Shown: positions 1 through 9,649, counted from the first letter of the stretch. The stretch: DNA of 64,000 nucleotides from WLMZ01 sp043753895 (GCA_043753895.1 JAYUWK010000122.1:1-64000), one strand, 5' to 3'. Notes: a model not told the origin generated them from the letters alone. Program-made: numbers and translations.

Positions 1-96
1 CCGGTGTCGTACCGCGCCGTCGAGACCGACGGCGCAACGCGCGCCGCCTCCCACATCCTGTCGGTACTCGAGAACCGCAGCTGGGCGACCGCCTGA
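1..96 (+). CDS. C-terminal tail of an unidentified protein (5' end outside window)
   Basis: Frame 1 is open from the first base and stops at TGA 94-96, giving 31 residues ending in HILSVLENRSWATA. The codon use looks coding, with G/C at most third positions. The fragment is too short to assign a family. It ends 40 bases before the stop of the convergent truncated integrase, so it may be the gene interrupted by, or adjacent to, the old integration boundary. No function is proposed. Confidence 0.5.
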   Translation, partial: PVSYRAVETDGATRAASHILSVLENRSWATA

Positions 97-136
97 TCGC
101 TCGGTCACGACCTCGTGCATTTCGCCATGCCACCAG

Positions 137-1093
137 CTATTCACTGGCGGACTCAGTGCCAAAGTACTGAGACACCGCGTCGGGCTTCCACGGCACCGAA
201 CCATCGGCTGCGTCGGTGAAGATGTACGGATCGTCGACCAACGCAACCTTGGCGAAGCAAGCACGGCGCTCGACGTCGTGGATCTGCGCTCGCAGAATCG
301 CTGCGGTCAGTTCGTCGATCGCCAACACACGCACGCGACGGTTCTTCGTCGGGATCTCACCGAGCGGCTGGTTCGGCAGGTTGACGATCGAGGCCGACAC
401 CCGAAGCAGACTGCGCTCGAAGTCGACGTCGCGCCACCGCCGCAGGGCGCACAGTTCAGCGCGCCGCAACCCGGTCGTCGCGACCACGAGGATCGCCCGC
501 GCCATCTCCGGTCGCTTGCTGCGCTCTGCTTCCTCAATCAGCGCACGCACCTCTTCGGGTGATGGCACTACCGGCTCGACATTCGGGATCGATGGCGGTT
601 CGGCCCACTGCGCTGGGCTCGACTCTCGCCAACCCCAACGGCAGGCCTGCGTGAACATCGACGAAAGGCAGGCGTGAATTTGGTACACGCTGCGCGCCGA
701 CAGGCCACGCTCTTGATGAGCCCCGTACAGATCGGTGAGCATCTTCATCGTCACCTTCGTGACCTGCCTCGTACCGAGCGTCGGCTGAATGTTGCGCCGG
801 TAAACCAGCTCGTAGCCGCGCACGGTGTTCGGCGATCGGCCCTTGCGCTGCAGTTCGACGATCCAATCGGCGAACAGATCGTCCATCGTGGCCCGCGACC
901 CGGAGTGCCGACCCTTGGTCACTTCGACGATGAGCTCGGCTCGCGCCGTCTTGGCATCGTGAAGGTTCCCGCGGAACGTACGACTGACTTGTCGTGCCTT
1001 GCCGGTCGGAGGATCGCGGCCAGCCTGCACCACGAGTTCCCAGACCTCGGGTGCGCGCTCCCGCATCCCAGGAGCACTTCGCAGCTTGGCCAT
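137..1093 (-). pseudogene. Tyrosine recombinase (phage-type integrase), C-terminally truncated
   Basis: The 318-residue product has the layout of an actinobacterial integrase. An AP2-like arm-binding segment covers about residues 15-60, a SAM-like core-binding domain residues 70-165, and the start of the catalytic domain follows from about 175. The first catalytic Arg is visible in TGLRRAEL (Arg210) and the beta-hairpin Lys in PTKNRR (Lys250). The frame stops soon after PDAVSQYFG, before the expected HxxR box and nucleophilic Tyr, and neither is recognisable in other frames downstream. The protein should therefore be recombination-dead. Its 5' end faces the 3' end of a tRNA gene 100 bases away, the usual arrangement for an element integrated in a tRNA. 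Confidence 0.85.
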
Positions 1094-1110
1094 GGGACAT
1101 GCGTACGCTC

Positions 1111-1141
1111 AAAACTTGGATTTGTCTTGGAAAACTTGGAT
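1111..1141. repeat. Direct repeat between integrase and tRNA (candidate arm-type sites)
   Basis: AAAACTTGGAT occurs at 1111-1121 and again at 1131-1141, a 20-base period, with an extra CTTGG at 1126-1130. Short direct repeats between int and the tRNA-borne core site are where arm-binding sites of tyrosine recombinases normally lie. The role is inferred; the repeats themselves are directly visible. Confidence 0.45.
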
Positions 1142-1193
1142 GGGACCTTGCTACGACCGCCCCGAATCGGACATTGTCCCAGTTCAGGACCAG

Positions 1194-1266
1194 TGGGGCG
1201 GGTGGGTATCGAACCCACGACCGAGGGATTATGAGTCCCCTGCTCTAACCACTGAGCTACCACCCC
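1194..1266 (-). tRNA. tRNA with anticodon CAU (Ile2-like, or elongator Met)
   Basis: The minus strand folds as a 73-nt tRNA. The acceptor stem GGGGTGG pairs with CCGCCCC through one G-U pair, the discriminator is A, the T-arm is GTGGG-TTCGATA-CCCAC, and the anticodon loop is CTCATAA, giving CAU. The D-arm and anticodon region resemble bacterial tRNA-Ile2, in which the CAU wobble base is modified to lysidine, more than elongator Met. Identity depends on TilS recognition and cannot be settled by eye. CCA is not encoded. The truncated integrase lies just downstream. Confidence 0.9.
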
Positions 1267-1338
1267 GTGCCAGGCGATACCGACCTGCGGCAGCGTCCGG
1301 GTATGCAAACAGGGCCCGTGGATACGGACCCCGCATGG

Positions 1339-1411
1339 CTCCGAGAGCAGGGCTCGAACCTGCGACCCGCTGATTAACAGTCAGCTGCTCTGCCAACTGA
1401 GCTATCTCGGA
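1339..1411 (-). tRNA. tRNA-Asn (GTT)
   Basis: The minus strand gives a 73-nt cloverleaf with acceptor stem TCCGAGA/TCTCGGA, discriminator G as usual for Asn, anticodon stem CTGAC/GTCAG-type pairing and anticodon GTT. The T-loop is TTCGAGC. It lies 72 bases upstream of the CAU tRNA on the same strand, so the two may be cotranscribed. CCA is not encoded. Confidence 0.95.
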
Positions 1412-1506
1412 AAGGCACGCTGAGATTAGCAGCGCGGCCCATGATTTCCACAGCGATTGAGCGCTGGGCTTGCCGAACTGGTGCGCCGAATCACTGCTCC
1501 GACGAA

Positions 1507-2793
1507 CTACTCGACGTCGAGAAATTCCTTCAGCTTCTGGCTGCGCTGCGGGTGACGAAGCTTTGCCAGGGTCTTGGCCTCGATCTGACGAACGCGCTCA
1601 CGTGTGACGCCGAACTCGCGGCCGACCTCCTCGAGAGTTCGGGCAAGGCCATCGTCGAGTCCGAAGCGCATCCGCACGATCTCCTGCTCGCGCTCGGAGA
1701 GCTCGCCCAGCGCTTCGTCGACGGCTGCGATGAGCATTTTCTTCGCAGCAGCGTCATCGGGCGCGTCGACTGACGCATCCTGGATGAAGTCGGCCAGATT
1801 CGAATCCTCTTCCTCACCAACGGGCGAATCGAGTGAAAGCGGATCCTGCGAAATCCGCAAGATGTCGCGAACCCGTTCGACCGGCATCTCGCAACGCTCG
1901 GCAAGCTCGTCGAGCGATGGCTCACGCTCGAGCTCTTGATGCATCTGGCGTTGCATCCGCAGCACACGGTTCATGCTCTCGACCATGTGCACCGGGATGC
2001 GGATGGTGCGCGCCTGATCGGCGATTGAACGCGTGATGGCCTGACGGATCCACCAGGTGGCATACGTACTGAACTTGAAGCCTTTGGTGTAATCGAACTT
2101 GTCAACCGCGCGCATGAGCCCGAGGTTGCCCTCTTGGATGAGGTCGAGGAAGAGCATGCCACGGCCGCTGTAGCGCTTGGCGATACTGACCACGAGGCGA
2201 AGGTTCGCCTGAATCAGGTCACTCTTGGCGATCTGGCCGTCTTCGACAATGCGCAGCAGCCGCCGACGCTCGGAGGCATCGAGCGAGTCGGCGCGCTCGT
2301 CGATCTCGATGGCTGCGAAGTTACCGGACTCGATGGCTTTCGCCATCCGCCGCTCTTCGTCACCGCTGAGCAAGCCGACTCGGCCGATCTCTTTGAGATA
2401 CATGCGCACCGTGTCGCCCGTTGGCCCGGTCTCGTACTTCTCGGCCATGCGGGCCGCGCGACGGCGACGACGGCCGAGCAACCTGCCAGCCTCGTCATCG
2501 CCTTCTTCTGCCACCACCACCATCGGAATACCGCCGGGGGGTGTGTCGTCGATGACCTCATCGACGGTGTCGTCGATGTCGATGCCGCGCCCAGCGAGGT
2601 CGTCGGTGAGCAGTTCGAGCACAGCAGGGGTGAGTTCGATGTCGAGCAACACCTTGGTCACGTCGTCAGCGTGCACGGAGCCGGCCTCGGTACCGATGGA
2701 TACCAGAGCATGCCACTGCAGTGCATCAACACCCGGGACAGGCGGATGCACAGTGGTCATCTCCGTATCGGCATTCGAGTCGCTCAACGTCAC
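1507..2793 (-). CDS. rpoD: Primary RNA polymerase sigma factor (RpoD/SigA family)
   Basis: Housekeeping sigma-70 that directs core RNA polymerase to -35/-10 promoters. The 428-residue product has an acidic N-terminus, region 1.2 near residues 127-160, and region 2 near 195-256 with LIQEGNLGLMRAVDKFDY and FSTYATWWIRQAI. Region 3 follows, then region 4.2 with GVTRERVRQIEAKTLAKLRH at the C-terminus. The GTG at 2793 is chosen because it overlaps the dnaG stop in a GTGA, which implies translational coupling; an ATG at 2760 is the alternative. Pairing with dnaG is the classic macromolecular-synthesis arrangement, here without rpsU. Confidence 0.93.
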   Translation of the reverse strand: MTLSDSNADTEMTTVHPPVPGVDALQWHALVSIGTEAGSVHADDVTKVLLDIELTPAVLELLTDDLAGRGIDIDDTVDEVIDDTPPGGIPMVVVAEEGDDEAGRLLGRRRRRAARMAEKYETGPTGDTVRMYLKEIGRVGLLSGDEERRMAKAIESGNFAAIEIDERADSLDASERRRLLRIVEDGQIAKSDLIQANLRLVVSIAKRYSGRGMLFLDLIQEGNLGLMRAVDKFDYTKGFKFSTYATWWIRQAITRSIADQARTIRIPVHMVESMNRVLRMQRQMHQELEREPSLDELAERCEMPVERVRDILRISQDPLSLDSPVGEEEDSNLADFIQDASVDAPDDAAAKKMLIAAVDEALGELSEREQEIVRMRFGLDDGLARTLEEVGREFGVTRERVRQIEAKTLAKLRHPQRSQKLKEFLDVE

Positions 2794-4535
2794 CCACGTT
2801 CCCCAGTTCGGCGCTTGAGCCACCCTAGCAACCACTCGCCGGCTATCTGAGGCGAACCGCGAGAGGAAAGCTGCTCAAGCTGCACACGTGCTTCGCTGTC
2901 CTCACGAATCTCGTCGGAGTCGGTGATGCGCAGGCGTCGACCGAGCTCGCGACGCACAGCGGCAGAGATCAGATTGAACGCCTCGATCTCGGGATCGGCA
3001 TCGAGATCCGCAACTGCGGCGCGCTCCAACACCTCGCGCGCCTCCGGGTCAGCAGCGTGCAGCGCGAGGTCGAGCACGCCCCCGGTAGAGGCCAACGCAG
3101 CGAAGGCACGTCGGTTGACGTCGGCGGCAAACAGCTCCTCCATCAGCCATGGCGCGATGTCGTCCCATCGCTGCAGCAGCAGAGCAACGGCCACGAACTC
3201 ACCATTCTCCGCTGCGCCCACATGACGCACGGGGGCCACTCGCACCACCGGCTTCATTTTGGGCTGCTCTGCGAGGCGCACGAGGTCGTTGATGGGTAGA
3301 CCGGTATGGCTGGCGACCTGCCCGGCGTAGAGCTTGCGAACATTCACGTCGGGGTGTTCATTCACAACCGCCATTGCCTGCTCGGCAAGACGGGCACGCT
3401 CCTCGGGTGAGCGCATCGACTTGCCGGCCAGCACCCGCTGCAGGCGAAAGCCGAGGAACGGCAGCGCGCTGTCGATCGCAGCCACGAGCGCCTCTGGGTC
3501 GCTCAGGCTGAGATCACCTGGGTCCTTGCCGTTGGGGAAGCGGGCGACCTCGACACGCACCTGATACTTCTGCTCCCACTCGTAGAAGCGCTCGGCTGCG
3601 CCCTGGCCTGCCTTGTCGGCATCAAATGCCAACACAACCCTGCTCGCGAACCGTTTCAGGATCTGCACGTGCTGCTCGGTGAGCGCGGTACCGCACGTGG
3701 CCACAGCCCGCTTCACGCCGGCACGATGAAAACCGATGACATCGGTGTAGCCCTCACACACGATGACCTGATCGTGAGTCACGATGTCGGCCTTGGCCCA
3801 GTTGAGTCCGTAGAGCGTGCGGCTCTTCGAGTAGACGACGGTCTCGGGTGAGTTCTTATACTTTGCCGGATCAGGCGATCCCGGCAAGATGCGACCGCCG
3901 AAGGCCAACGGCTCGCCGGTGTCGGAGAAGATGGGGAACAGCACACGCGCGCGAAACGAATCCTGCATGCGGTCGCGCTTGTTCGTGAAGGCCAAACCCG
4001 TGTCGCGCAACAGGTCGGACGCGACGCCGAGTTCGCGGCTCATCGCGTCCCAATCGTCGGGAGCCCAGCCGAGCTTGAAGCTGCGCGCGATGTCGCCGGC
4101 GAGGCCGCGGCGACGTAGGTACTCACGGGCCTCACGTGCGTCGGGCGAGGTGAGCAACCGATGGTGATACCACTCCACAGCTTTGTCCATCGCCTCGATC
4201 AACTGTTTGCGGCGCAACCGCTCCTTGCTCTCGCCACCAGAGGTGTAGCGCAGCTGAATGCCGGCTTTCGTGGCGAGCTGCTCGACCGCACCCACGAAGT
4301 CGGTGTGTTCGATCTCCTGCACGAATTTGAAGACGTCTCCCGATGCGCCACACCCGAAACAGTGGTAGCGACCCATCTCCTCGCGCACGGTGAACGACGC
4401 GCTCTTCTCCGCATGGAATGGACACAATCCCGACCAGTTACGACCGACCTTGCGCAGCGCCACATAGGCCTGCACGATGTCGACGATCGACACGCTGGAA
4501 CGAAGCCGTTCGATGTCTTCGTCGACGATTGCCAT
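2790..4535 (-). CDS. dnaG: DNA primase
   Basis: Synthesises RNA primers at the replication fork with DnaB helicase. The 581-residue protein has the CHC2 zinc finger (Cys38, His41, Cys59, Cys62), the N-terminal catalytic core, and a Toprim domain with VIVCEGYTDV (Glu261) and FDADKAG (about 304-310). A variable C-terminal helicase-binding region follows. Its stop overlaps the GTG start of rpoD. The ATG at 4535 fits the family N-terminus (IVDEDIERLRSSVSIVDIV). Confidence 0.95.
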   Translation of the reverse strand: MAIVDEDIERLRSSVSIVDIVQAYVALRKVGRNWSGLCPFHAEKSASFTVREEMGRYHCFGCGASGDVFKFVQEIEHTDFVGAVEQLATKAGIQLRYTSGGESKERLRRKQLIEAMDKAVEWYHHRLLTSPDAREAREYLRRRGLAGDIARSFKLGWAPDDWDAMSRELGVASDLLRDTGLAFTNKRDRMQDSFRARVLFPIFSDTGEPLAFGGRILPGSPDPAKYKNSPETVVYSKSRTLYGLNWAKADIVTHDQVIVCEGYTDVIGFHRAGVKRAVATCGTALTEQHVQILKRFASRVVLAFDADKAGQGAAERFYEWEQKYQVRVEVARFPNGKDPGDLSLSDPEALVAAIDSALPFLGFRLQRVLAGKSMRSPEERARLAEQAMAVVNEHPDVNVRKLYAGQVASHTGLPINDLVRLAEQPKMKPVVRVAPVRHVGAAENGEFVAVALLLQRWDDIAPWLMEELFAADVNRRAFAALASTGGVLDLALHAADPEAREVLERAAVADLDADPEIEAFNLISAAVRRELGRRLRITDSDEIREDSEARVQLEQLSSRGSPQIAGEWLLGWLKRRTGERG

Positions 4536-4570
4536 TGCGGCGAGGCTACCCGAGGGTGACGAGCCAGCCG

Positions 4571-5605
4571 TCAGCGTTCCTGCGGCGGTGGAGGTTCTTC
4601 GAGGCCGATCACGTCGACTCGATCGGTCAGCGGAGATTTCGGGCCGACGCGCAGCGATGCGACCACCGACGCGGCGAGCACGAACGCGATCACGCCGAGA
4701 GACACGGCACCGGAAATCTCGTACCAGTGAGCAGTGATCATCTTGATGCCGACGAAGGCCAAAATGACCGCGAGACCCTGCTTCAGGTAGGTGAAGCGCG
4801 CATGGAGGTCGGCGAGCAGGAAGTAGAGGGCCCGCAAGCCGAGGATGGCGAAGGCGTTCGACGTGAACACGATGAATTGTTCTCGACTGACGGCGAGGAC
4901 CGCCGGCACTGAATCGACGGCGAACAGCACATCGGTGGTTTCCACCAGGATCAGCACGGCGAACAGCGGCGTGGCCACTTTGCGCCCATCAACATGCGTG
5001 AAGAGCTTCTGCCCGTCGAGATCAGGCGCCGACGGCACCAATCGCTTCACTGCGCGATATGCAATGTTTTCGTCCGGGTTCAGGTTCTCGCCCCCACCTC
5101 GCAACAACTTGAACGAGGTGTACAACAAGAACGCCCCGAAGATGTAGAGCACCCACTCGAAACGTCGAATCAACGCAACGCCCGCGAAAATGAAGACGGC
5201 CCGCAGCACGAGCGCGCCGAAGATGCCCCAGAACAATACACGGTGCTGATAGATCGAAGGCACCAAGAAGTAGGTGAAGATCAGCGCCCACACGAAGACG
5301 TTGTCGATCGACAGGCTGTATTCGATCAGGTAGCCGCTGAAGTACTCGCCACCTGCCTTGGCGCCGAAACCGCCAAGCACAACCAATCCGAATCCGACGC
5401 CGATGGCCACCCACATCAGGGTTTCCATCGTGGCCCGACGAGCACCCAGGACCTTGGGAACCCGATGCAAGACGAGTAGGTCGAACAACAACAACACGGC
5501 GATGAAACCGAGCGTGGCGAACCACGCCCACAACGGCACCCGGATCTCGGCAAAGGTGGTGGCGGACGCATCCGCCACCACAGTGCCGATCACGGGACCG
5601 AGCAT
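4571..5605 (-). CDS. TerC/Alx-family integral membrane protein
   Basis: Polytopic membrane protein of 344 residues with about nine hydrophobic segments. The conserved acidic motifs of the family are visible: EYSLSIDNVFVWALIF near residue 95 and ETTDVLFAVDSVPAVLAVSRE near 220. TerC/Alx proteins are linked to tellurite resistance and, in several bacteria, to manganese export, with the in-membrane acidic residues as likely metal ligands. The substrate cannot be read from the sequence. The C-terminus is a short cytoplasmic tail rich in Pro and Glu. The gene sits between dnaG and ppdK on the same strand with short gaps. Confidence 0.88.
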   Translation of the reverse strand: MLGPVIGTVVADASATTFAEIRVPLWAWFATLGFIAVLLLFDLLVLHRVPKVLGARRATMETLMWVAIGVGFGLVVLGGFGAKAGGEYFSGYLIEYSLSIDNVFVWALIFTYFLVPSIYQHRVLFWGIFGALVLRAVFIFAGVALIRRFEWVLYIFGAFLLYTSFKLLRGGGENLNPDENIAYRAVKRLVPSAPDLDGQKLFTHVDGRKVATPLFAVLILVETTDVLFAVDSVPAVLAVSREQFIVFTSNAFAILGLRALYFLLADLHARFTYLKQGLAVILAFVGIKMITAHWYEISGAVSLGVIAFVLAASVVASLRVGPKSPLTDRVDVIGLEEPPPPQER

Positions 5606-5613
5606 CAGATGGA

Positions 5614-8280
5614 CTACTTGGTGTCGGTCTTCTTGTTCGAACCCGACGCGCTGATGATCGCCTGGGCTGCAGCCAACCGCGCGATGGGAACCCGGAATGG
5701 GCTACAGCTCACGTAGTCGAGACCCGCTTCGTAGAACAATGCGATGCTCTCGGGATCGCCACCGTGCTCGCCGCACACGCCGATCTTGAGGCCCTTCTTC
5801 GTAGATCGGCCGCGCTGAACGCCCATCTTCACGAGCTCGCCGACACCGCCCTTGTCGATGGTCTCGAACGGGTTGCGCTTCAGCAAGCCCTGCTCGAGGT
5901 AGGCGGGCATCATCCGACTCTCGACGTCGTCGCGGCTGAAGCCGAACGCCATCTGGGTGAGGTCGTTGGTGCCGAAGCTGAAGAAGTCGGCCTCCTCGGC
6001 GATCTCGTCGGCGCGAATTGCCGCACGCGGCGTCTCGATCATCGTTCCGATGGTGACGTTGGGCTTGTTCTTCATGCCCTTGACGGCATCGTCGATCTCG
6101 GTCTGCACCCAACTTCTTGCAAGTGCAAGTTCTTCGCGCGTGACGGTGAGCGGGATCATGACCTCGACGATTGGGTTCTTGCCCTTCTTGCGCAACGACG
6201 CCGCCGCGGCCATGAGTGCCTTGACCTGCATTGCGTACAGACCGGGCTTGACGACTCCCAGGCGAACACCGCGGGTACCGATCATGGGGTTGTGTTCGGC
6301 CCAGTCCTCGGCGGCTTTGAGCTCGGCCTTTTCACGCTTGCTCAGCCCAGTGGTGGCTTCCTTGATACGGAGTTCCTCGACCGAGGGCAGGAACTCGTGG
6401 AGCGGCGGATCGAGAAGACGAATGGTGACCGGCAGGCCATCCATCGCCAAGAGGATTTCCTCGAAGTCGATCTGCTGCACGCGACCCAGGTCGGCCAGTG
6501 CTGCGAGTTCGTCCTTTGGGTTGTCGGCGAGAATCATCTCACGGACCACTGGCAGACGATCGGGGGCCAGGAACATGTGCTCGGTGCGGCAGAGCCCGAT
6601 GCCCTCGGCGCCCAGGTTGCGCGCATTGGTGGCGTCTTCGCCGGTGTCGGCATTGGCACGCACGCCCAGCTTGCCCTTGCGGATCTGATCGGCCCATTCG
6701 AGAATGGTGTGGAACTCCGGGGGTGGCTCGGCGGCAGCCAGGGTCATTGCCCCCACGATCACTTCGCCAGTGGTGCCGTCGAGGCTGATGACATCACCCT
6801 CTTTCACCACGACATCACCAACGCTGAACTGCTTGCCCTGGATCTTCACGGCGTCAGCACCCACGATGGCTGGCGTACCCCAGCCACGTGCGACCACCGC
6901 AGCGTGGCTCACCAGACCGCCTCGGGCGGTGAGAATGCCTTGGCTGATCATCATGCCGTGGACGTCTTCGGGGCTGGTCTCGTTGCGAACCAGAATGACC
7001 TTCTCGCCACGCTCGTCGGCGTCGACTGCATCATCAGCGGTGAAGTACACCCTGCCCACCGCAGCGCCGGGGGACGCAGCCAAGCCCTTCGCGAGCACCT
7101 TGCCGTGGCCGGCGAACTGAGGATGCAAGACCTGATCGAGATGCTCGGCGGCCACGCGCATGATCGCTTCGGTCCTGCTGATCTTCCAGCGGGCGGCACC
7201 CTTACCGGTGCCCTTGGTCATGTCGACTGCCATTCGCAACGACGCGGCGCCTGTGCGCTTGCCGACGCGAGTCTGCAGCATCCAGAGCTTGCCCTGCTCG
7301 ATCGTGAACTCGGTGTCGCACATGTCGGTGTAGTGCCGCTCGAGGCGGTGGAAGATGTCGATCAGCTCGCGGTGAATCACCGGGAAGTGCAGCTTCATGT
7401 GGTCGAGATCTTCGGTGTTGCGGATACCGGCGACCACGTCTTCGCCCTGCGCGTTGATCAAGAAGTCGCCGTATGGCTTGTTCTCGCCGGTTGCGGCGTT
7501 ACGCGTGAAACCCACACCGGTGCCGCTGTTGTTGTCGCGGTTACCGAACACCATCGCCTGCACATTGACCGCGGTGCCGAGGTCGTGGCTGATGCGCTCG
7601 CGGACGCGATAGGCAATTGCGCGAGCACCATTCCAGCTGGAGAAGACCGCTTCGACAGCACCTCGCAACTGATCACGTGGCTTTTGCGGGAACGGCTTGC
7701 CGGTGGCCTTCTTGACGACCTGCTGGTATTCCTTGCACAACTGCTTCAACGCCTTGGCAGTGAGTTCTGCGTCGCTCTTCACGCCCGCGTCGGCCTTGGC
7801 AGCCTCGAGTGGATGGTCGAACAATTCGCCGTCGACGTCGAGAACGATGCGGCCATACATCGCAATGAACCGGCGATAGCTGTCGTAGGCGAAGCGTTCG
7901 TCGTTGGTGACGTTGGCGAGGCCCTTCACGCTGGCGTCGTTCAGACCGAGGTTGAGCACCGTGTCCATCATGCCGGGCATCGAGAACTTGGCGCCGGAGC
8001 GCACTGACACGAGCAACGGGTCGAATGGATCGCCCAGCTTGCGGCCCATGATCTGCTCTAATTTGAAGACCTGCGCGGCGATCTCTTCGTCGAGGCCGCC
8101 CGGCCAGCCACCTTGCATGTACGCACGGCATGCGTCGGTGCTGATGGTGAAGCCCGGCGGGACCGGCAACTTCAGCACACTGGTCATTTCGGCAAGGTTG
8201 GCGCCCTTTCCACCGAGGAGGTCTTTGTACTCCATGGGGGGACGACGATGCTTGTGGGAGAAGGCGTAGACGTACGACAC
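5614..8280 (-). CDS. ppdK: Pyruvate, phosphate dikinase
   Basis: Interconverts pyruvate, ATP and phosphate with phosphoenolpyruvate, AMP and pyrophosphate. The 888-residue product has the N-terminal ATP-grasp domain (LLGGKGANLAEM near the start), the swivelling phospho-His domain (GGLVSHAAVVARGWGTPAIV), and a C-terminal PEP/pyruvate TIM barrel with FGTNDLTQMAFGFSRDD and GVCGEHGGDP. The length is normal for the family. The GTG at 8280 fits the usual N-terminus (VSYVYAF); an in-frame TTG at 8310 would add ten residues. It can work in gluconeogenesis or glycolysis. Confidence 0.95.
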   Translation of the reverse strand: MSYVYAFSHKHRRPPMEYKDLLGGKGANLAEMTSVLKLPVPPGFTISTDACRAYMQGGWPGGLDEEIAAQVFKLEQIMGRKLGDPFDPLLVSVRSGAKFSMPGMMDTVLNLGLNDASVKGLANVTNDERFAYDSYRRFIAMYGRIVLDVDGELFDHPLEAAKADAGVKSDAELTAKALKQLCKEYQQVVKKATGKPFPQKPRDQLRGAVEAVFSSWNGARAIAYRVRERISHDLGTAVNVQAMVFGNRDNNSGTGVGFTRNAATGENKPYGDFLINAQGEDVVAGIRNTEDLDHMKLHFPVIHRELIDIFHRLERHYTDMCDTEFTIEQGKLWMLQTRVGKRTGAASLRMAVDMTKGTGKGAARWKISRTEAIMRVAAEHLDQVLHPQFAGHGKVLAKGLAASPGAAVGRVYFTADDAVDADERGEKVILVRNETSPEDVHGMMISQGILTARGGLVSHAAVVARGWGTPAIVGADAVKIQGKQFSVGDVVVKEGDVISLDGTTGEVIVGAMTLAAAEPPPEFHTILEWADQIRKGKLGVRANADTGEDATNARNLGAEGIGLCRTEHMFLAPDRLPVVREMILADNPKDELAALADLGRVQQIDFEEILLAMDGLPVTIRLLDPPLHEFLPSVEELRIKEATTGLSKREKAELKAAEDWAEHNPMIGTRGVRLGVVKPGLYAMQVKALMAAAASLRKKGKNPIVEVMIPLTVTREELALARSWVQTEIDDAVKGMKNKPNVTIGTMIETPRAAIRADEIAEEADFFSFGTNDLTQMAFGFSRDDVESRMMPAYLEQGLLKRNPFETIDKGGVGELVKMGVQRGRSTKKGLKIGVCGEHGGDPESIALFYEAGLDYVSCSPFRVPIARLAAAQAIISASGSNKKTDTK

Positions 8281-8404
8281 GATGACATAGTCTAGGAGTT
8301 TGTCACCCAATGACAGCAGTTCCAGGCGTGAAAGCCGTCGGCCGGCGCCGGGAGAACTGCTCGTTCGCGTTCACTTCGCGCAACGAGCCTCGTAGGATCG
8401 CTTC

Positions 8405-9634
8405 ATGAGCACCTCGCCGAGCTTGCGCATCTTCGGGTTCCCGGTAGACATCCGGCCCGGGTTCGTGATGTTGCTGGCGCTCTTCGCCTTCGTCAATCAG
8501 GGCGAGCTCGGACTTTGGTTGGCTGGCTGCGTGGGCATCTTCACGCTCATCCACGAACTCGGGCACGCATTCGCCGCACGGGCCACCGGGGCCAAGGCAA
8601 GCATCGCACTCGACTTCATGGCGGGCTACGCGTCGTTCATGCCTACTCGCCCGCTGAAGCGTTGGGAACGAGCCGGCATTTCCGTGGCCGGCCCCGCGAT
8701 ACAAATCGGATTGGGCGTCGCTGTGTTGCTCGTGATGGGCGTGAACCCGCTCGACTTCGATGAGGTGCACCGCACTGCACCGGCGCTGGCGGTGTGGTGG
8801 GCCGGGCCTATCATCGGACTCGTCAACCTCATCCCGATCCTGCCCCTCGATGGTGGCAACATCGTGATGTCGGGTCTCGATGCCATCATTCCCGGCCGGG
8901 CGCGCCCGGTGATGCTTTACTTCAGCATCGCTGTCACGGCCAGCGGGCTGGTGTGGTTCGCCACGACAGGGCGCTCGTTCGCATCGTTCTTCTTCGTGTT
9001 CCCGTTACTCACGCAACTGCAGATGTTGCAGCACCGCAAGACGCAGGCAGGCCTCGACGAGCACGGCACATGGCAGCACTGGGCCGCCAGCGCCGAGCGC
9101 GACGCGTGGACCACCGGCAAGCCCGGAGGCTTCCCTCCTGGAATGAACCTGTCGCCGTGGTATCAGGCGGCTGAACTCGCCCGCCGCGGCCGACTCGACG
9201 AAGCAGCGACGCTGCTCACCAGTGATTTCGCCGTGGTTCAGCCCCCGAACTGGATGCCGCCCGACGATGCCAGCGACGCCGAGCTGCGCGCACTCGTTGG
9301 TTTGTTGCCCCAGCCCCTTCCTACCGGCAATGCCTACAGCGAGTACGTGTTGGCCACCGTCCTCACCCGGCTCGGCGACGTCGAGCAGGCTGGGCGCTAC
9401 GCCGCCGACCTCTACCGCCGCTCGCCCGGCAGCATGCCTGCCGTCGTGGTTGCCCAATGCGCTGCGGCGCTACACGACGACGAACTTGCCGTGCAGTGGC
9501 TGCGTGCTGCCTACAGCGTGGGCACCAACCTGCCCGGTCTCGCCGAGGCCATCGATACGCGTCGCGAGTTCACCAATCTGCGCGGTCGCCCCGACGTGAT
9601 GCAGCTGCGTCACACGCTCGCTGCTGCCAGCTGA
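8405..9634 (+). CDS. Site-2-type M50 metalloprotease with C-terminal helical domain
   Basis: Membrane zinc protease of 409 residues. The zinc motif HELGH lies in the second hydrophobic segment (about residue 49) and the third ligand motif is NLIPILPLDGGNI near 140. Up to about residue 210 it is a compact transmembrane M50 domain like rhomboid-neighbouring FtsEX-type site-2 proteases. From there a soluble roughly 200-residue region follows with TPR-like helical pairs. Members cleave membrane-bound regulators, but the substrate here is unknown. It is divergent from ppdK across a 124-base gap that must hold both promoters. Confidence 0.85.
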   Translation: MSTSPSLRIFGFPVDIRPGFVMLLALFAFVNQGELGLWLAGCVGIFTLIHELGHAFAARATGAKASIALDFMAGYASFMPTRPLKRWERAGISVAGPAIQIGLGVAVLLVMGVNPLDFDEVHRTAPALAVWWAGPIIGLVNLIPILPLDGGNIVMSGLDAIIPGRARPVMLYFSIAVTASGLVWFATTGRSFASFFFVFPLLTQLQMLQHRKTQAGLDEHGTWQHWAASAERDAWTTGKPGGFPPGMNLSPWYQAAELARRGRLDEAATLLTSDFAVVQPPNWMPPDDASDAELRALVGLLPQPLPTGNAYSEYVLATVLTRLGDVEQAGRYAADLYRRSPGSMPAVVVAQCAAALHDDELAVQWLRAAYSVGTNLPGLAEAIDTRREFTNLRGRPDVMQLRHTLAAAS

Positions 9635-9649
9635 TCAGCCGGGACAGAT

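Noticed and set aside
97..136. Search for a second tRNA-CAU fragment or missing integrase C-terminus
   Set aside because: No stretch matched the tRNA 3' half and no frame gave an HxxR or Tyr motif.
5764..8007. 747-codon open frame on the plus strand across ppdK
   Set aside because: It is antisense to a clear pyruvate phosphate dikinase, has a composition rich in His, Leu and Ala from reverse codons, and no recognisable domain. High-GC genes often leave long antisense frames.
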